A stretch of 64,000 nt of DNA from Gammaproteobacteria bacterium UBA4421 (GTDB taxonomy: Bacteria > Pseudomonadota > Gammaproteobacteria > Pseudomonadales > Azotimanducaceae). The notes under the pieces are model-generated. The model saw only the letters and a list, made by a program, of their open reading frames with translations. It ran no database searches and had not been told where the DNA came from. Below, in pieces: positions 1-7,641 of this stretch (its first letter is position 1; each line of letters starts with the position of its first letter). A program made the position numbers and the translations under genes. Location of the stretch: contig DGQF01000009.1 in assembly GCA_002389675.1 (NCBI GenBank), positions 2,461-66,460 on the forward strand, given 5' to 3'.

Positions 1-297
1 CGCATCGTACTTGTCCGTTGCAGCCATGGCTTCTTCAATCGAAGCGAAGCCGTTATATACAAACATTTGGCCAGGATAATCATGGCCGGTTTTGGTGACG
101 CAAGCGCCCGCTACGGAAGATCCTATCGCCTGAAAAGGTGCTGGGTTTTTCTTCAGCATGGCAACGTAGGCATCAGGATCTTTTGCTTGCACCATCAAAG
201 CAACAAACGCGCCATCGCCAACCGGTACATTGGCATGGTCATCTGACAATGCCGGCTGCGCCAGCAAGAAGGTTAGGAAAAAGATAATGACGCTCAT
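1..297 (-). CDS. Secreted protein of unknown function (C-terminus outside window)
   Basis: An open frame read leftwards from an ATG at 297 runs off the window edge, giving 99 residues. It begins MSVIIFFLTFLLAQPALS, a short signal peptide with likely cleavage after LAQPALS, so the product is probably periplasmic or secreted. The visible part alternates short strands and helices (GAFVALMVQAKDPDAYVAML, then GQMFVYNGFASIEEAMAA). That pattern recalls small dimeric alpha-beta barrel proteins, but I do not recognise the family. A good ribosome site, GGAG, lies seven bases before the start. Function unknown. Confidence 0.7.
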   Translation of the reverse strand, partial: MSVIIFFLTFLLAQPALSDDHANVPVGDGAFVALMVQAKDPDAYVAMLKKNPAPFQAIGSSVAGACVTKTGHDYPGQMFVYNGFASIEEAMAATDKYDA

Positions 298-790
298 AAA
301 GGACTCCGAGCGTAGATTGTTTCCTAAAACCTAACCTAACATAAGCTGTAAGGCTACAGCACCCTAGATGTGGGATTCAGAAAAAATTTAGACGGATCAG
401 AGCCCCAACAAATCGCTCAAGACGACTGGGCGGGTAAAAATACATAGGGTACCCCGGCCTTACCGAACCTCGGAGCTTCTGCTCTTGTGCGCCGGGTCAA
501 ACCATATCTGACCTCTATTTTGATTAATCCCAGTGCATTCACTATTGGCCGCGGCGATCTTATAAAACTCATGTTTATTGATTTTGAACCACGCCGAGAT
601 AAAGGGGACGATTTACATTATCAATATTGATAATGTTGAACGTTATACACAGACCGTTCATAGACGCACGGCACAAAGAAACTTCGGGCCGCGCGAGTGG
701 TCGGCCGCTTTTCCTGTCGGTTATGAGTGGCTTCGCGTGACTCGTTTAGTTTGTTAATGTTATTGCTTACAACTGGTGACGAAACCCATC
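298..790. other. Intergenic region, divergent promoters, with palindromes
   Basis: This gap separates the leftward secreted-protein gene from the rightward glycosyltransferase-like gene, so it should hold both promoters. I see no convincing gene in it. It contains a small stem-loop (GCTGTA 345-350, TACAGC 355-360) and a long perfect palindrome at 615-636, listed separately. No clear sigma-70 pair can be assigned with confidence. Confidence 0.5.
615..636. promoter_or_regulatory. 22-bp perfect palindrome, candidate operator
   Basis: The left arm ACATTATCAAT is followed directly by its exact reverse complement, giving an AT-rich 22-bp palindrome with no spacer. It lies about 155 bases upstream of the glycosyltransferase-like gene. 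The length and perfect symmetry suggest a binding site for a dimeric repressor. It resembles the Fur box in composition, but its half-sites are in the opposite order, so I do not call it a Fur site. No cognate regulator is visible in the window. Confidence 0.4.
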
Positions 791-2002
791 ATGAAAACCG
801 TGCTTATCTTTGAACCTAAAGTCACGGGCCATTATTTAAAATACGTGGCAGCGTTGATTCCTGCATGCCTAAAACAGGGAATTCGTGTCACATTAGCGCT
901 CAATTCAAGCGCAAAAGATGCAGCCTCCTTTGAAGAAACGCTGAGTGAGTTTCAATCTGATGTTGAGATCTTCTTTGTGTTGCCAGTCGCCCGCTACAAC
1001 AATGATTTACTCAATGCTTGTGTGTGGAGTAGGTCACTACTGGCGCTGCTCAAAAGTCACAGGTTCGACGCAGTTTTCGTGCCCGGCGGAGATAATCTTC
1101 TGCCCGCCTCTTTGTTGTTGGGCAACGCACGGATAAGGCGAGCACTCAGCGGTGCGCGTCTCCTTTATGGGCACGCACTGTTTAATCTTCACTTTGGTAA
1201 TACAAGCTTTAGAAGTAAGCTCATAAGTAAGATTCGCTTATTCGCCTTGCGTTGGGGCGTGAGCGACAAACTGCTTGTCAATGATCCCTTTGCTTTGGAT
1301 TGGCTCGCGAACAACCACCCCCAACTGGTTGGAAAATTTCGTGCCTTTTCTGATCCATTAACAGGCGCAGATCTCATAGCCAAACCGTCCGCACGAAGGG
1401 CGCTAGACTTACCAGCTGAAGGCCGGATTGTGGGCTTGCTGGGAGCATTAGACACTAATCCAAAAAAAGGGGTGTTCGAATTCGTAAACGCATTGTTACG
1501 GCTCAAAGATGATAAGCGTCTGCTGGTGCTTGTGGCAGGTCGGCTCTCACCTGAGACGATTGACCTTTTCTCACCATTGAAATCACTGTTCGGCAGCCGA
1601 TTGCTTTTTATTAACCGCTGGTTATCAGAAAAAGAACTCCACCTCGCAACGTCAGCCTGTGACGTCGTATGCACGCCTAATACCGGAAACCTGGGTGTTA
1701 GCGGCATCGTAATGCTGGCACTTCAGGCGAATCGCAACGTTGTCGGTTCCAACCTCGGTTGGCAGGGGAAAGTCATTCCTGCGTTTGAACTCGGTAGGGT
1801 TGTCGATATTAAGAATCCGCAGTTATTCGCGAATGCCATAGCGACAGTTGGCGCTGAAAATGACACTCCTAGCGCGGCTAGAGAGTCTCTATTAGCCTAT
1901 GCCTCGACCTTAAATGTGGGAAACACTTGGCTTGATGCCGCTGGCTGCTTCGAGCCAACCGAAATGATTACCTGGCACTCAGTAGCCGAAACTTTAATAT
2001 AG
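791..2002 (+). CDS. Glycosyltransferase-like protein (GT-B type)
   Basis: About 403 residues, with no signal peptide, so probably a cytoplasmic enzyme acting on a sugar-containing envelope or secondary product. The N-terminal half begins KTVLIFEPKVTGHYLKYVAA, the Rossmann-like start of many GT-B enzymes with a G-H-Y/H near the acceptor site. The second half has GLLGALDTNPKKG near residue 216, LLVLVAGRLS, and a CDVVCTPNTGNLGVSGIVML segment typical of the nucleotide-sugar domain. The classical GT4 EX7E pair is not obvious, so the donor is unknown and the call is by fold only. An in-frame GTG exists at 776, but ATG 791 is preferred: it gives a clean MKTVLIF start with GGTGA upstream. The gene stands alone, convergent with the next. 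Confidence 0.6.
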   Translation: MKTVLIFEPKVTGHYLKYVAALIPACLKQGIRVTLALNSSAKDAASFEETLSEFQSDVEIFFVLPVARYNNDLLNACVWSRSLLALLKSHRFDAVFVPGGDNLLPASLLLGNARIRRALSGARLLYGHALFNLHFGNTSFRSKLISKIRLFALRWGVSDKLLVNDPFALDWLANNHPQLVGKFRAFSDPLTGADLIAKPSARRALDLPAEGRIVGLLGALDTNPKKGVFEFVNALLRLKDDKRLLVLVAGRLSPETIDLFSPLKSLFGSRLLFINRWLSEKELHLATSACDVVCTPNTGNLGVSGIVMLALQANRNVVGSNLGWQGKVIPAFELGRVVDIKNPQLFANAIATVGAENDTPSAARESLLAYASTLNVGNTWLDAAGCFEPTEMITWHSVAETLI

Positions 2003-2071
2003 TTTGGCTACGTAGGATCTAAGCGAAAGCCATTAGATGCCGACGAGCGCACTTTCCCGCTCATCCGCTAT

Positions 2072-2878
2072 TCATGGCGTGAACTCGAACAAAATCGGAT
2101 TAAGAGGTGAATTAATCAGCGCTCCAGGCTTGATACCTGGGCACCATGTGCGCGCATCATATTGCCTAAACGGTGTCGTAAGCCCAGTCAATGTTGCGGC
2201 TTTGTCTATGTAGATAATCGTAAAGGCCTCACGATCATGGTTAGTTTCATTAGGGCCAGCATGATGATAGGTCCAACCAGAGTGAAAACTAACATCACCC
2301 AACGCAAACGCAGTTGATTCATACGGGTAATCGGCCATCGCCGCTTTCAACTGAGACTCACTTTCGTCACTAATTGACAGACCTCGTCCAAGTGCGTAGC
2401 TGGCTGAACCTCTGGCAAAACTCAGCGGACCCTGCTCAAGGGCAATATCTTGTAGCGGAATCCACGCGGTGATGGTGTTATCAGTGTCAACGGGCCAATA
2501 AAACTGATCACAATGCCAAGGGGTTGCGCCTCCACCTGCTTCCTTAATCAAGGCCTGATCGTGATACATCCGCACGCCTTCACATCCCATTAGAACCGTC
2601 GCCATCTCTGCAAGACGCGCAGAGCAAGCCACCTGCGCAATGCGTTGGTTTATCTGCCACAGGTTGGTCACTTGCGTGAATGCGCGCTGATAGGTGTTGC
2701 GTTGAGCCAAAGGCAGCGCTGGGGCGGCATGTTGTCTGACGGCGCGACGGATTTCACCCCTCACCTGCATCAAAGCCTCGGATGGGAGAGCCCCGCGTAT
2801 AGTCACACACCCATCCTGCCCATAAGCGTCGACGGCTGCTTGCTCAACGGTATGTGTTGTTTCCCAAATTCGATCCAT
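2072..2878 (-). CDS. Phytanoyl-CoA dioxygenase (PhyH) family protein
   Basis: 268 residues, the usual length for a small Fe(II)/2-oxoglutarate oxygenase of the PhyH family. These enzymes hydroxylate lipids or small metabolites in the cytoplasm. The iron ligands are visible: WHCD (HxD motif, about residue 122) within TPWHCDQFYWPVD, and a distal His in the FHSGWTYHHAGPN segment, followed by an Arg in NHDREAFTIIYID that would bind 2-oxoglutarate. The substrate cannot be told. A second, dissimilar PhyH-family gene lies at 5072-5971, with an MFS carrier between them, but the spacing is loose and they need not form an operon. The start is weakly supported by a ribosome site. Confidence 0.85.
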   Translation of the reverse strand: MDRIWETTHTVEQAAVDAYGQDGCVTIRGALPSEALMQVRGEIRRAVRQHAAPALPLAQRNTYQRAFTQVTNLWQINQRIAQVACSARLAEMATVLMGCEGVRMYHDQALIKEAGGGATPWHCDQFYWPVDTDNTITAWIPLQDIALEQGPLSFARGSASYALGRGLSISDESESQLKAAMADYPYESTAFALGDVSFHSGWTYHHAGPNETNHDREAFTIIYIDKAATLTGLTTPFRQYDARTWCPGIKPGALINSPLNPILFEFTP

Positions 2879-2919
2879 GCGGCGAGCTTACCATAAGCAT
2901 ATGCCTCTCAAGACACTAC

Positions 2920-2939
2920 CCAAAAGGGGCATCTTTTGG
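2920..2939. repeat. Short hairpin (7-bp arms)
   Basis: CCAAAAG (2920-2926) and CTTTTGG (2933-2939) form an inverted repeat with a six-base loop in the gap between the MFS gene end and the PhyH start. There is no T-run after it on either strand, so a terminator is doubtful. It could be a regulatory site of the PhyH gene. Confidence 0.25.
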
Positions 2940-3017
2940 CGGCTCTGAGCCCCGGGGATTAGTTTCATCTCTCACCAAAGTTGCCAGCGAGGGGTTTTCC
3001 GAATTAGATCAAAAGAC

Positions 3018-4313
3018 CTAAGCCGACAAGCTGTCGTAAAGTGCTGCGCGATCTTTCTCAAAGCGCCGTCCAGCCAGATAAAACAGTGGAATTGCTATCG
3101 CCGAGATCACAGAAAATACAACCAAAGTGACGGTATAAGGCTCGGCAACGTTATTGGCCGCCATCCAGTCAATGGCAAAACCGGCCCCGGTAACTCCGAT
3201 GCCCAAACCCACGAAGTTCAGCGACAAGATATAAAAAGCAACCAGCGTGCCACGAATCTGCGGGGGCACCAATTCTTGCACTGTGGAGAAAGTTGGCCCA
3301 TAAAAGCAGCCAAGCTGAAAGTATCCTAGAAAAATACCAACCATGAAAAATAGCGATGCTGGGTCGACAAATCTGTAAGCAATCGTCAGCGGAGTCAATA
3401 CCAACATAATCCAGAACAAAAACATCGGGCGGCCCATGCCGGTTCTGCGCAAAAAAGCATCACCGCCAACACCACCAAACAGATTCCCTAAAATACCACC
3501 CGCAAATGCTAACCACCCTGTTAACTCAGCCACTTCCGAGCGGTCAAAGCCTCGTTCCTGCACAAACCATAGCTGTTCAAAACTCGCCGCGCCAAGGATA
3601 AAATGAAAAGCAACTCCCCCACCGATGGTCATCGCCAGCGCCGGAGAGTTACGCAGCGCTGAAAGCAACACCTGCAAAATTTCTTTGACGCTGAGCTGTT
3701 CAACTGGCTCTACCGCCTCCACAATATGTCTTCGAGGGGTTTCTTTGATGAAATACATAATCACGGCAAGCACTACACCAAGTCCACCAAGGGCATAAAA
3801 ACAACCTCGCCAACCAAGCACAGGTTCTAGGTAGGCAACCACAAAAAGACTCGCAGCAACCCCCACAGGCACCCCCATGTAATAAACGCCCGAGGCAAAG
3901 CCAAGACGACTGGACGGAAAACGATCAGCCAGCAACGACATGGACGTTGGCGTCATGATGGATTCGCCAACGCCAATAAACAGGCGCGGAATAGCAAGGC
4001 TAACAAAACCTTTTGCCAAGCCCGATAACGCCGTGAGTACACTCCACAGCGCTAAACCAGCAGCAATCAATTTGGTCCGGTTAACGCGATCTGCAAGTAC
4101 CCCCATGAAAAGACCGGCAACGGAATAAAATATAATGAAGATTAGGCCAGTAAGCAGACCAAATTGCGTATTAGTCAGGCCTAGATCGGGAACGATCCAA
4201 TTTGCAAAGCTGGCCAACAACTGTCGATCCACAAAGTTCATCACGTTGAGCAACGTTAAGAACATCAAAAAACTATAGTCGCGCGCAGTAGCGCCATTTT
4301 TCTCTTCAATCAC
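3018..4313 (-). CDS. Major facilitator superfamily transporter
   Basis: About 430 residues with some twelve hydrophobic segments, an inner-membrane secondary transporter. The first segments (FLTLLNVMNFVDRQLLASF, then FGLLTGLIFIIFYSVAG) and the cytoplasmic loop GVLADRVNRTKLI, which matches the MFS loop 2-3 signature GxxxDRxxR, identify the superfamily. The NFVDRQ motif in TM1 is typical of Spinster-like and hexuronate-type carriers. The substrate is unknown. The frame is open to a GTG at 4346, but the strongest ribosome site (GAGGGG) sits six bases before a GTG at 4313, and an ATG at 4319 touches it. I choose 4313. Its upstream gap is rich in palindromes. Confidence 0.85.
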   Translation of the reverse strand: MIEEKNGATARDYSFLMFLTLLNVMNFVDRQLLASFANWIVPDLGLTNTQFGLLTGLIFIIFYSVAGLFMGVLADRVNRTKLIAAGLALWSVLTALSGLAKGFVSLAIPRLFIGVGESIMTPTSMSLLADRFPSSRLGFASGVYYMGVPVGVAASLFVVAYLEPVLGWRGCFYALGGLGVVLAVIMYFIKETPRRHIVEAVEPVEQLSVKEILQVLLSALRNSPALAMTIGGGVAFHFILGAASFEQLWFVQERGFDRSEVAELTGWLAFAGGILGNLFGGVGGDAFLRRTGMGRPMFLFWIMLVLTPLTIAYRFVDPASLFFMVGIFLGYFQLGCFYGPTFSTVQELVPPQIRGTLVAFYILSLNFVGLGIGVTGAGFAIDWMAANNVAEPYTVTLVVFSVISAIAIPLFYLAGRRFEKDRAALYDSLSA

Positions 4314-4365
4314 ACCCATCCCCTCAGACGGACCGTCAGTCACCAAAGACTATGTTAGATCTCGT

Positions 4366-4475
4366 TTTAGTGCCAGCGCTGGTTAAGCAGGGGTTTTGCA
4401 TGGCGTGCCACACCGGCGATGGTCGACGACCACATGACTTAGACGCATCGAGTTCCCAGTTCTTCTGGCACTAAA
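4366..4475. repeat. 11-bp inverted repeat enclosing three further palindromes
   Basis: TTTAGTGCCAG (4366-4376) and its exact complement CTGGCACTAAA (4465-4475) bracket about 88 bases upstream of the MFS gene. Between or overlapping them are CCAGCGCTGG (4373-4382), TGGC-GT-GCCA (4401-4410) and TGGTCG-A-CGACCA (4420-4432). GATC lies near the outer end of both long arms. The arrangement could be a multi-operator promoter for the carrier or the remnant of a small terminal-inverted-repeat element. No coding frame is present in the 4314-4584 gap. Confidence 0.4.
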
Positions 4476-4584
4476 GATCCGTTTAGCGGGGACTCGCTAT
4501 GACTCAAAATCAATAAAATATCGCGCACAGCCCGGGAACGAGCACAGCCCTAAAAAACACAGGGCAAGAAATACAGCCGCCTAG

Positions 4585-4896
4585 CTATTGCTGCGCTGCA
4601 AATTCGGACCATGAAACAGACTCATTTTTATCCGCATCGACCTTTGAAAACGCCCGCGCATATGCGCCACGCTTTTGTATCTTTGCCGCTTTGCCGAATT
4701 GTGCTTGAGCATTGGCATCAACGAAGCTCTTAAATTCAGCTGCATCCAGTCCGCCGCTGGCATCTGCATCAGCGGTTGCAAAATTTGCCCTTGGCACTGC
4801 AAGGCCGTCGTTGTCATAACCCGATGCAGCGATTGCCAACGCACTCATGCTAAAGCAAACGATCAGGGGCATTTTAGAAATTGATTTAACCCTCAT
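4585..4896 (-). CDS. Small secreted EF-hand calcium-binding protein
   Basis: About 103 residues. The N-terminus MRVKSISKMPLIVCFSMSAL followed by AIAASG is a signal peptide, so the product is periplasmic. Two canonical 12-residue EF-hand loops follow: DADASGGLDAAE near residues 43-54 and DADKNESVSWSE near 87-98, each with acidic residues at positions 1, 3 and 12. The family binds Ca2+ as a buffer or sensor; the partner here is unknown. The frame is open further upstream (to 4935), but the extra residues would spoil the signal peptide, so ATG 4896 is chosen. The gene stands alone. Confidence 0.75.
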   Translation of the reverse strand: MRVKSISKMPLIVCFSMSALAIAASGYDNDGLAVPRANFATADADASGGLDAAEFKSFVDANAQAQFGKAAKIQKRGAYARAFSKVDADKNESVSWSEFAAQQ

Positions 4897-5071
4897 TAGC
4901 AACCAAGACAATTGAGTTGCCGGCCAGTCTGGCACGTTCGCAGCTAAAGAAAAAGGTAGCCCCGTGCTTCGTGTCAGTGGCCTTGGGGAGACACTCTAGG
5001 TAATTACCCAACGCCGCAAAGCTTTCGAGCCCTGCTTAGGGCATTGAAAAATAACTTACCCCACAGGAATA

Positions 5072-5971
5072 TTAGCGATCATCATTATTCAGCGCCCTTG
5101 CAAGCGCAGCTTGATCCCCTACGCCGCCCAACCCACTGTTTTTTGTATCAACACCTAATGCAAACTGTGGCGGCATAATTTCTGCACTTTCACCTGGGGC
5201 GCCAGGTGGCGTGTAATACCCCAACGCATATTGCCCCATGGCATACCCTGCGAGCTCTTGCAGGGCTGGGCTGAGGTCCTTTGCCAACTCCGGCGGACAA
5301 CTTAAGTATTGATTTTCCTCCTGGCGCAGCCAACCGAGTGCATAGGTGATGTTTACCCCGATGCGATCACCGTCACTAGCATTACTGCCTCCACCGTGGA
5401 AGACCGAGCCCGTATAGATCAGCACCGATCCCGCTTTCATCTGCGCCTGCGTAATTTGATCCGGCTCAATCTTTTTATCGTCCGGCCAAGAGGTGCTGCC
5501 CGGCACAACCTGAGTCGCCCCATTTTCAGCGGTGAAGTCTGTCAGAGCCCAAATTGTGTTGAATTGGGGTTCAATGTGCGCCAAGTGGCGGCCCCATGCC
5601 CAGCGGTCGCGGTGAATGGGCTGCGCTTTTTCGCCGGGGCGTATGCGAATAATCTGAGTTAAGTGCAATTGTACGCGCTCACAAAAGGGCGACAGATAGG
5701 CTCTACAGGCATCAAGAATCCCAGCGTGCTCTATTAAATCTCGACATTTAGGAGACCTTGTCATCAGACCGCCTGTGCGCGTTGTTTTATAGCCCGAAAA
5801 ACCGTCCTGCCCATTACTCGTATGGTTCATATAAGGGTCGGTTTCTTTTCGCAAAGCCTCAACAAACTCAGGACTGATTAGATCATCAACAATGACAGCT
5901 CCGGCTTTTTTCAGAGCCGCCAAAACTGTTTCTGTGTCGGCATTTGGGGGTAAATGTTGAATTTGCGGCAC
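5072..5971 (-). CDS. Phytanoyl-CoA dioxygenase (PhyH) family protein
   Basis: 299 residues. A non-heme iron oxygenase of the PhyH family: the HxD pair is in QPIHRDRWAWG, the third ligand is the His of SVFHGGG, and the Arg in DGDRIGVNITYALGW is placed to hold 2-oxoglutarate. The C-terminal part (YLSCPPELAKDLSPALQELA and after) is typical of marine PhyH proteins that act on small polar or halogenated metabolites, but the substrate is not deducible. It starts with GTG, preceded by GGGAG at a spacing of eight. It shares little sequence with the PhyH gene at 2072-2878 beyond the metal site, so the two are not a recent duplication. Confidence 0.85.
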   Translation of the reverse strand: MPQIQHLPPNADTETVLAALKKAGAVIVDDLISPEFVEALRKETDPYMNHTSNGQDGFSGYKTTRTGGLMTRSPKCRDLIEHAGILDACRAYLSPFCERVQLHLTQIIRIRPGEKAQPIHRDRWAWGRHLAHIEPQFNTIWALTDFTAENGATQVVPGSTSWPDDKKIEPDQITQAQMKAGSVLIYTGSVFHGGGSNASDGDRIGVNITYALGWLRQEENQYLSCPPELAKDLSPALQELAGYAMGQYALGYYTPPGAPGESAEIMPPQFALGVDTKNSGLGGVGDQAALARALNNDDR

Positions 5972-6379
5972 TGTTTATTCTCCCTTTATCAAATCAGCAT
6001 TAATGGCACGTTGAACTTGTTTTTTTCAGCAGTTCAGACAATCGAGCTGCCTATAACCATTTACACGTTAGCCCCGCGCAGGGAAAGTCTTAGCAGACCC
6101 TCGCATCTAACACTATATCCACTTGACGCTGGTGTCGACCCTGATCAATCGTGTTGCCAACGTCGCGAAAAAAAACCACCATTAACCCCCAAATCATAAT
6201 GGCAAACGACATTTTTTATCTGTACATACACATGCAGATGAGCGTTCGAGACACGATAAAGCGGGTCATTTACTCGCTTGGCACAGCGTGCGGCTGGACG
6301 ATAACAGGGCGATTAAAACGCAGGCCGCAGTTGCGGATCTTTAACCCTTTAACCCTTTAAACGAAGCGAGGATCAAACC
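5972..6379. other. Intergenic region without a convincing gene
   Basis: A gap of about 400 bases between divergent genes. It has a short open frame (6151-6360) with no family resemblance and no ribosome site, which I do not accept. Just before the MAPEG gene lies a tandem duplication of AACCCTTT (6343-6360) and then GAGGA, the ribosome site. No clear operator or terminator is seen. Confidence 0.4.
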
Positions 6380-6802
6380 GTGACTATTTTATACCCCTTA
6401 TTTGGAATGATTGCCTTGAGCTGCCTGGTGCTGATTTTATTATACGCATCAAGATTCTATCTCATTGCTAAAGTCGTCAAATCTGGAGGTGAACTTCACC
6501 GCGCCAAACACTCAGATGAAAGCCGGCCTTCGCTGCCGGGCTTCTTCAGAAACGTGACCGATAACTACAATCACATTTTCGAGCAGCCCACCCTTTTTTA
6601 CGCTGCCGTCGTGTACATCTATTTGATGAACCACGCAGACCCGACACACGTCGCGCTCGCGTGGGGCTACGTAGCCGCCAGAGCCATTCACAGCATGGTT
6701 CAGATCACCATCAATCACGTTCCCACGCGGATTGTGTTTTTTGTTGTGTCCGGCTTTTGCTTGGCATCAATGATCATAAGAGAAGCCTTGGCGTTTGTAT
6801 AA
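6380..6802 (+). CDS. MAPEG family membrane protein
   Basis: 140 residues with four predicted membrane helices. The family (membrane-associated proteins in eicosanoid and glutathione metabolism) comprises trimeric integral enzymes, usually glutathione transferases or peroxidases; many bacterial members are uncharacterised. The diagnostic features are the loop with NVTDNYNHIFEQPTLFYAAVV, where the N-H-x-E-x-P-x-x-F core sits after TM1, and YVAARAIHSMVQITINHVPT in the third helix region. The start is GTG, eight bases after GAGGA. It is convergent with the next gene. The physiological substrate is not deducible. Confidence 0.85.
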   Translation: MTILYPLFGMIALSCLVLILLYASRFYLIAKVVKSGGELHRAKHSDESRPSLPGFFRNVTDNYNHIFEQPTLFYAAVVYIYLMNHADPTHVALAWGYVAARAIHSMVQITINHVPTRIVFFVVSGFCLASMIIREALAFV

Positions 6803-6837
6803 ACACTCGCGCAAGACTTCGTTGGCGGGACGCCGCG

Positions 6838-7278
6838 CTATTGGATGGGGTAAGCGATAAAACTCAAGGTGCCTTCAACCAAATCGACTTTACCTTGCGC
6901 GTAGATCATGTCGCCGTTCGAAAATTCATCCAGCGTATACATGACCACCATTTTACCCTCACGCTTCCAAATGCCTTGCAGCGTCGCTGCAACCAATACA
7001 CCATCGTTGTTGATGGAGCGGAGATTGCCCGAAAAGTTGCCCTTCATGCGATCCGGCGAATTCGAGGTAAACGCATAATTCAGGTAAACCTTGCCGTAAC
7101 CCTCTCCAACTACCCCTTGCGCAGTCATATAACTACTATTGGAATCGCTGCGCCAACTGGTCATCTCAAACTCGGCAGGGAAGGATTCACCGGTCGGTTC
7201 AAATGCGCTAGCGGTCGGACTGACGACCGTCATCAACACGGCAAGAGCCGTCGATATAATATATTTCAAAATTAGCAT
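6838..7278 (-). CDS. Secreted protein of unknown function
   Basis: 146 residues. The N-terminus MLILKYIISTALAVLMTVVS ending PTASA is a clear signal peptide, placing the product in the periplasm or outside. The mature part is rich in strands (MTAQGVVGEGYGKVYLNYAF, LVAATLQGIWKREGKMVVMY, MIYAQGKVDLVEGTLSF), suggesting a small beta barrel or sandwich. I do not recognise the family. AAGGA lies six bases before the ATG. It is not clearly linked to the neighbouring receptor locus. Confidence 0.7.
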   Translation of the reverse strand: MLILKYIISTALAVLMTVVSPTASAFEPTGESFPAEFEMTSWRSDSNSSYMTAQGVVGEGYGKVYLNYAFTSNSPDRMKGNFSGNLRSINNDGVLVAATLQGIWKREGKMVVMYTLDEFSNGDMIYAQGKVDLVEGTLSFIAYPIQ

Positions 7279-7641
7279 GCTTTTTCCTTATGTAGATATC
7301 AAAAATTTTTGTCCATGGCTTCGCCAACGACGTATAGAGGCGCCGCGCCCATCAACCCCTCCTAGATTGCAAAATTCGCGCCAATATTAGTGACGCCCCC
7401 GTACCCAAGCCCTGCCAAGACCGTTTAAATTTGCCCCAATTCAGTACTTTGGTGGAAAAGAGACCCTTTTTAGGGCATTTGCGCATCGACAAAAGGCGAG
7501 GAGCGAATCATTTAGAGGCGCAGCTGAATTGCCGTTTTCGAATATTTAGCGTCGCGCCCTCGTCAACAAGCGCCTAGGCAGCTGCCCAGTCCTGTAAGGA
7601 TCCGGGCAGCGCTAAGATTACGTCCAACTGCTGCGCGGCGC
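7279..7641. other. Intergenic region, with a hairpin near its right end
   Basis: About 360 bases between the small secreted protein and the end of the TonB-dependent receptor, both on the minus strand. It should hold the promoter of the former. I see no gene; the only clear structure is the hairpin at 7581-7610. Confidence 0.4.
7581..7610 (-). terminator. Candidate hairpin after the TonB receptor gene
   Basis: GCTGCCC (7581-7587) pairs with GGGCAGC (7604-7610), and inside it TCCT (7590-7593) pairs with AGGA (7597-7600) around a three-base loop. It lies 31 bases past the receptor stop codon on the minus strand. No T-run follows, so it may slow decay or help factor-dependent termination rather than act as an intrinsic terminator. 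Confidence 0.35.

Noticed and set aside
615..636. Fur box
   Set aside because: The half-sites are in reversed order compared with the Fur consensus and no iron gene is adjacent.
1189..1707. Antisense open frame of 172 residues in the glycosyltransferase-like gene
   Set aside because: Low-complexity Ser/Arg-rich product typical of the reverse frame of a real gene.
6151..6360. Possible 69-residue gene before the MAPEG gene
   Set aside because: No ribosome site and no family resemblance; base use like the non-coding gap around it.
6343..6360. Tandem AACCCTTT repeat as a regulatory repeat
   Set aside because: Only two copies; too short to call a functional element.
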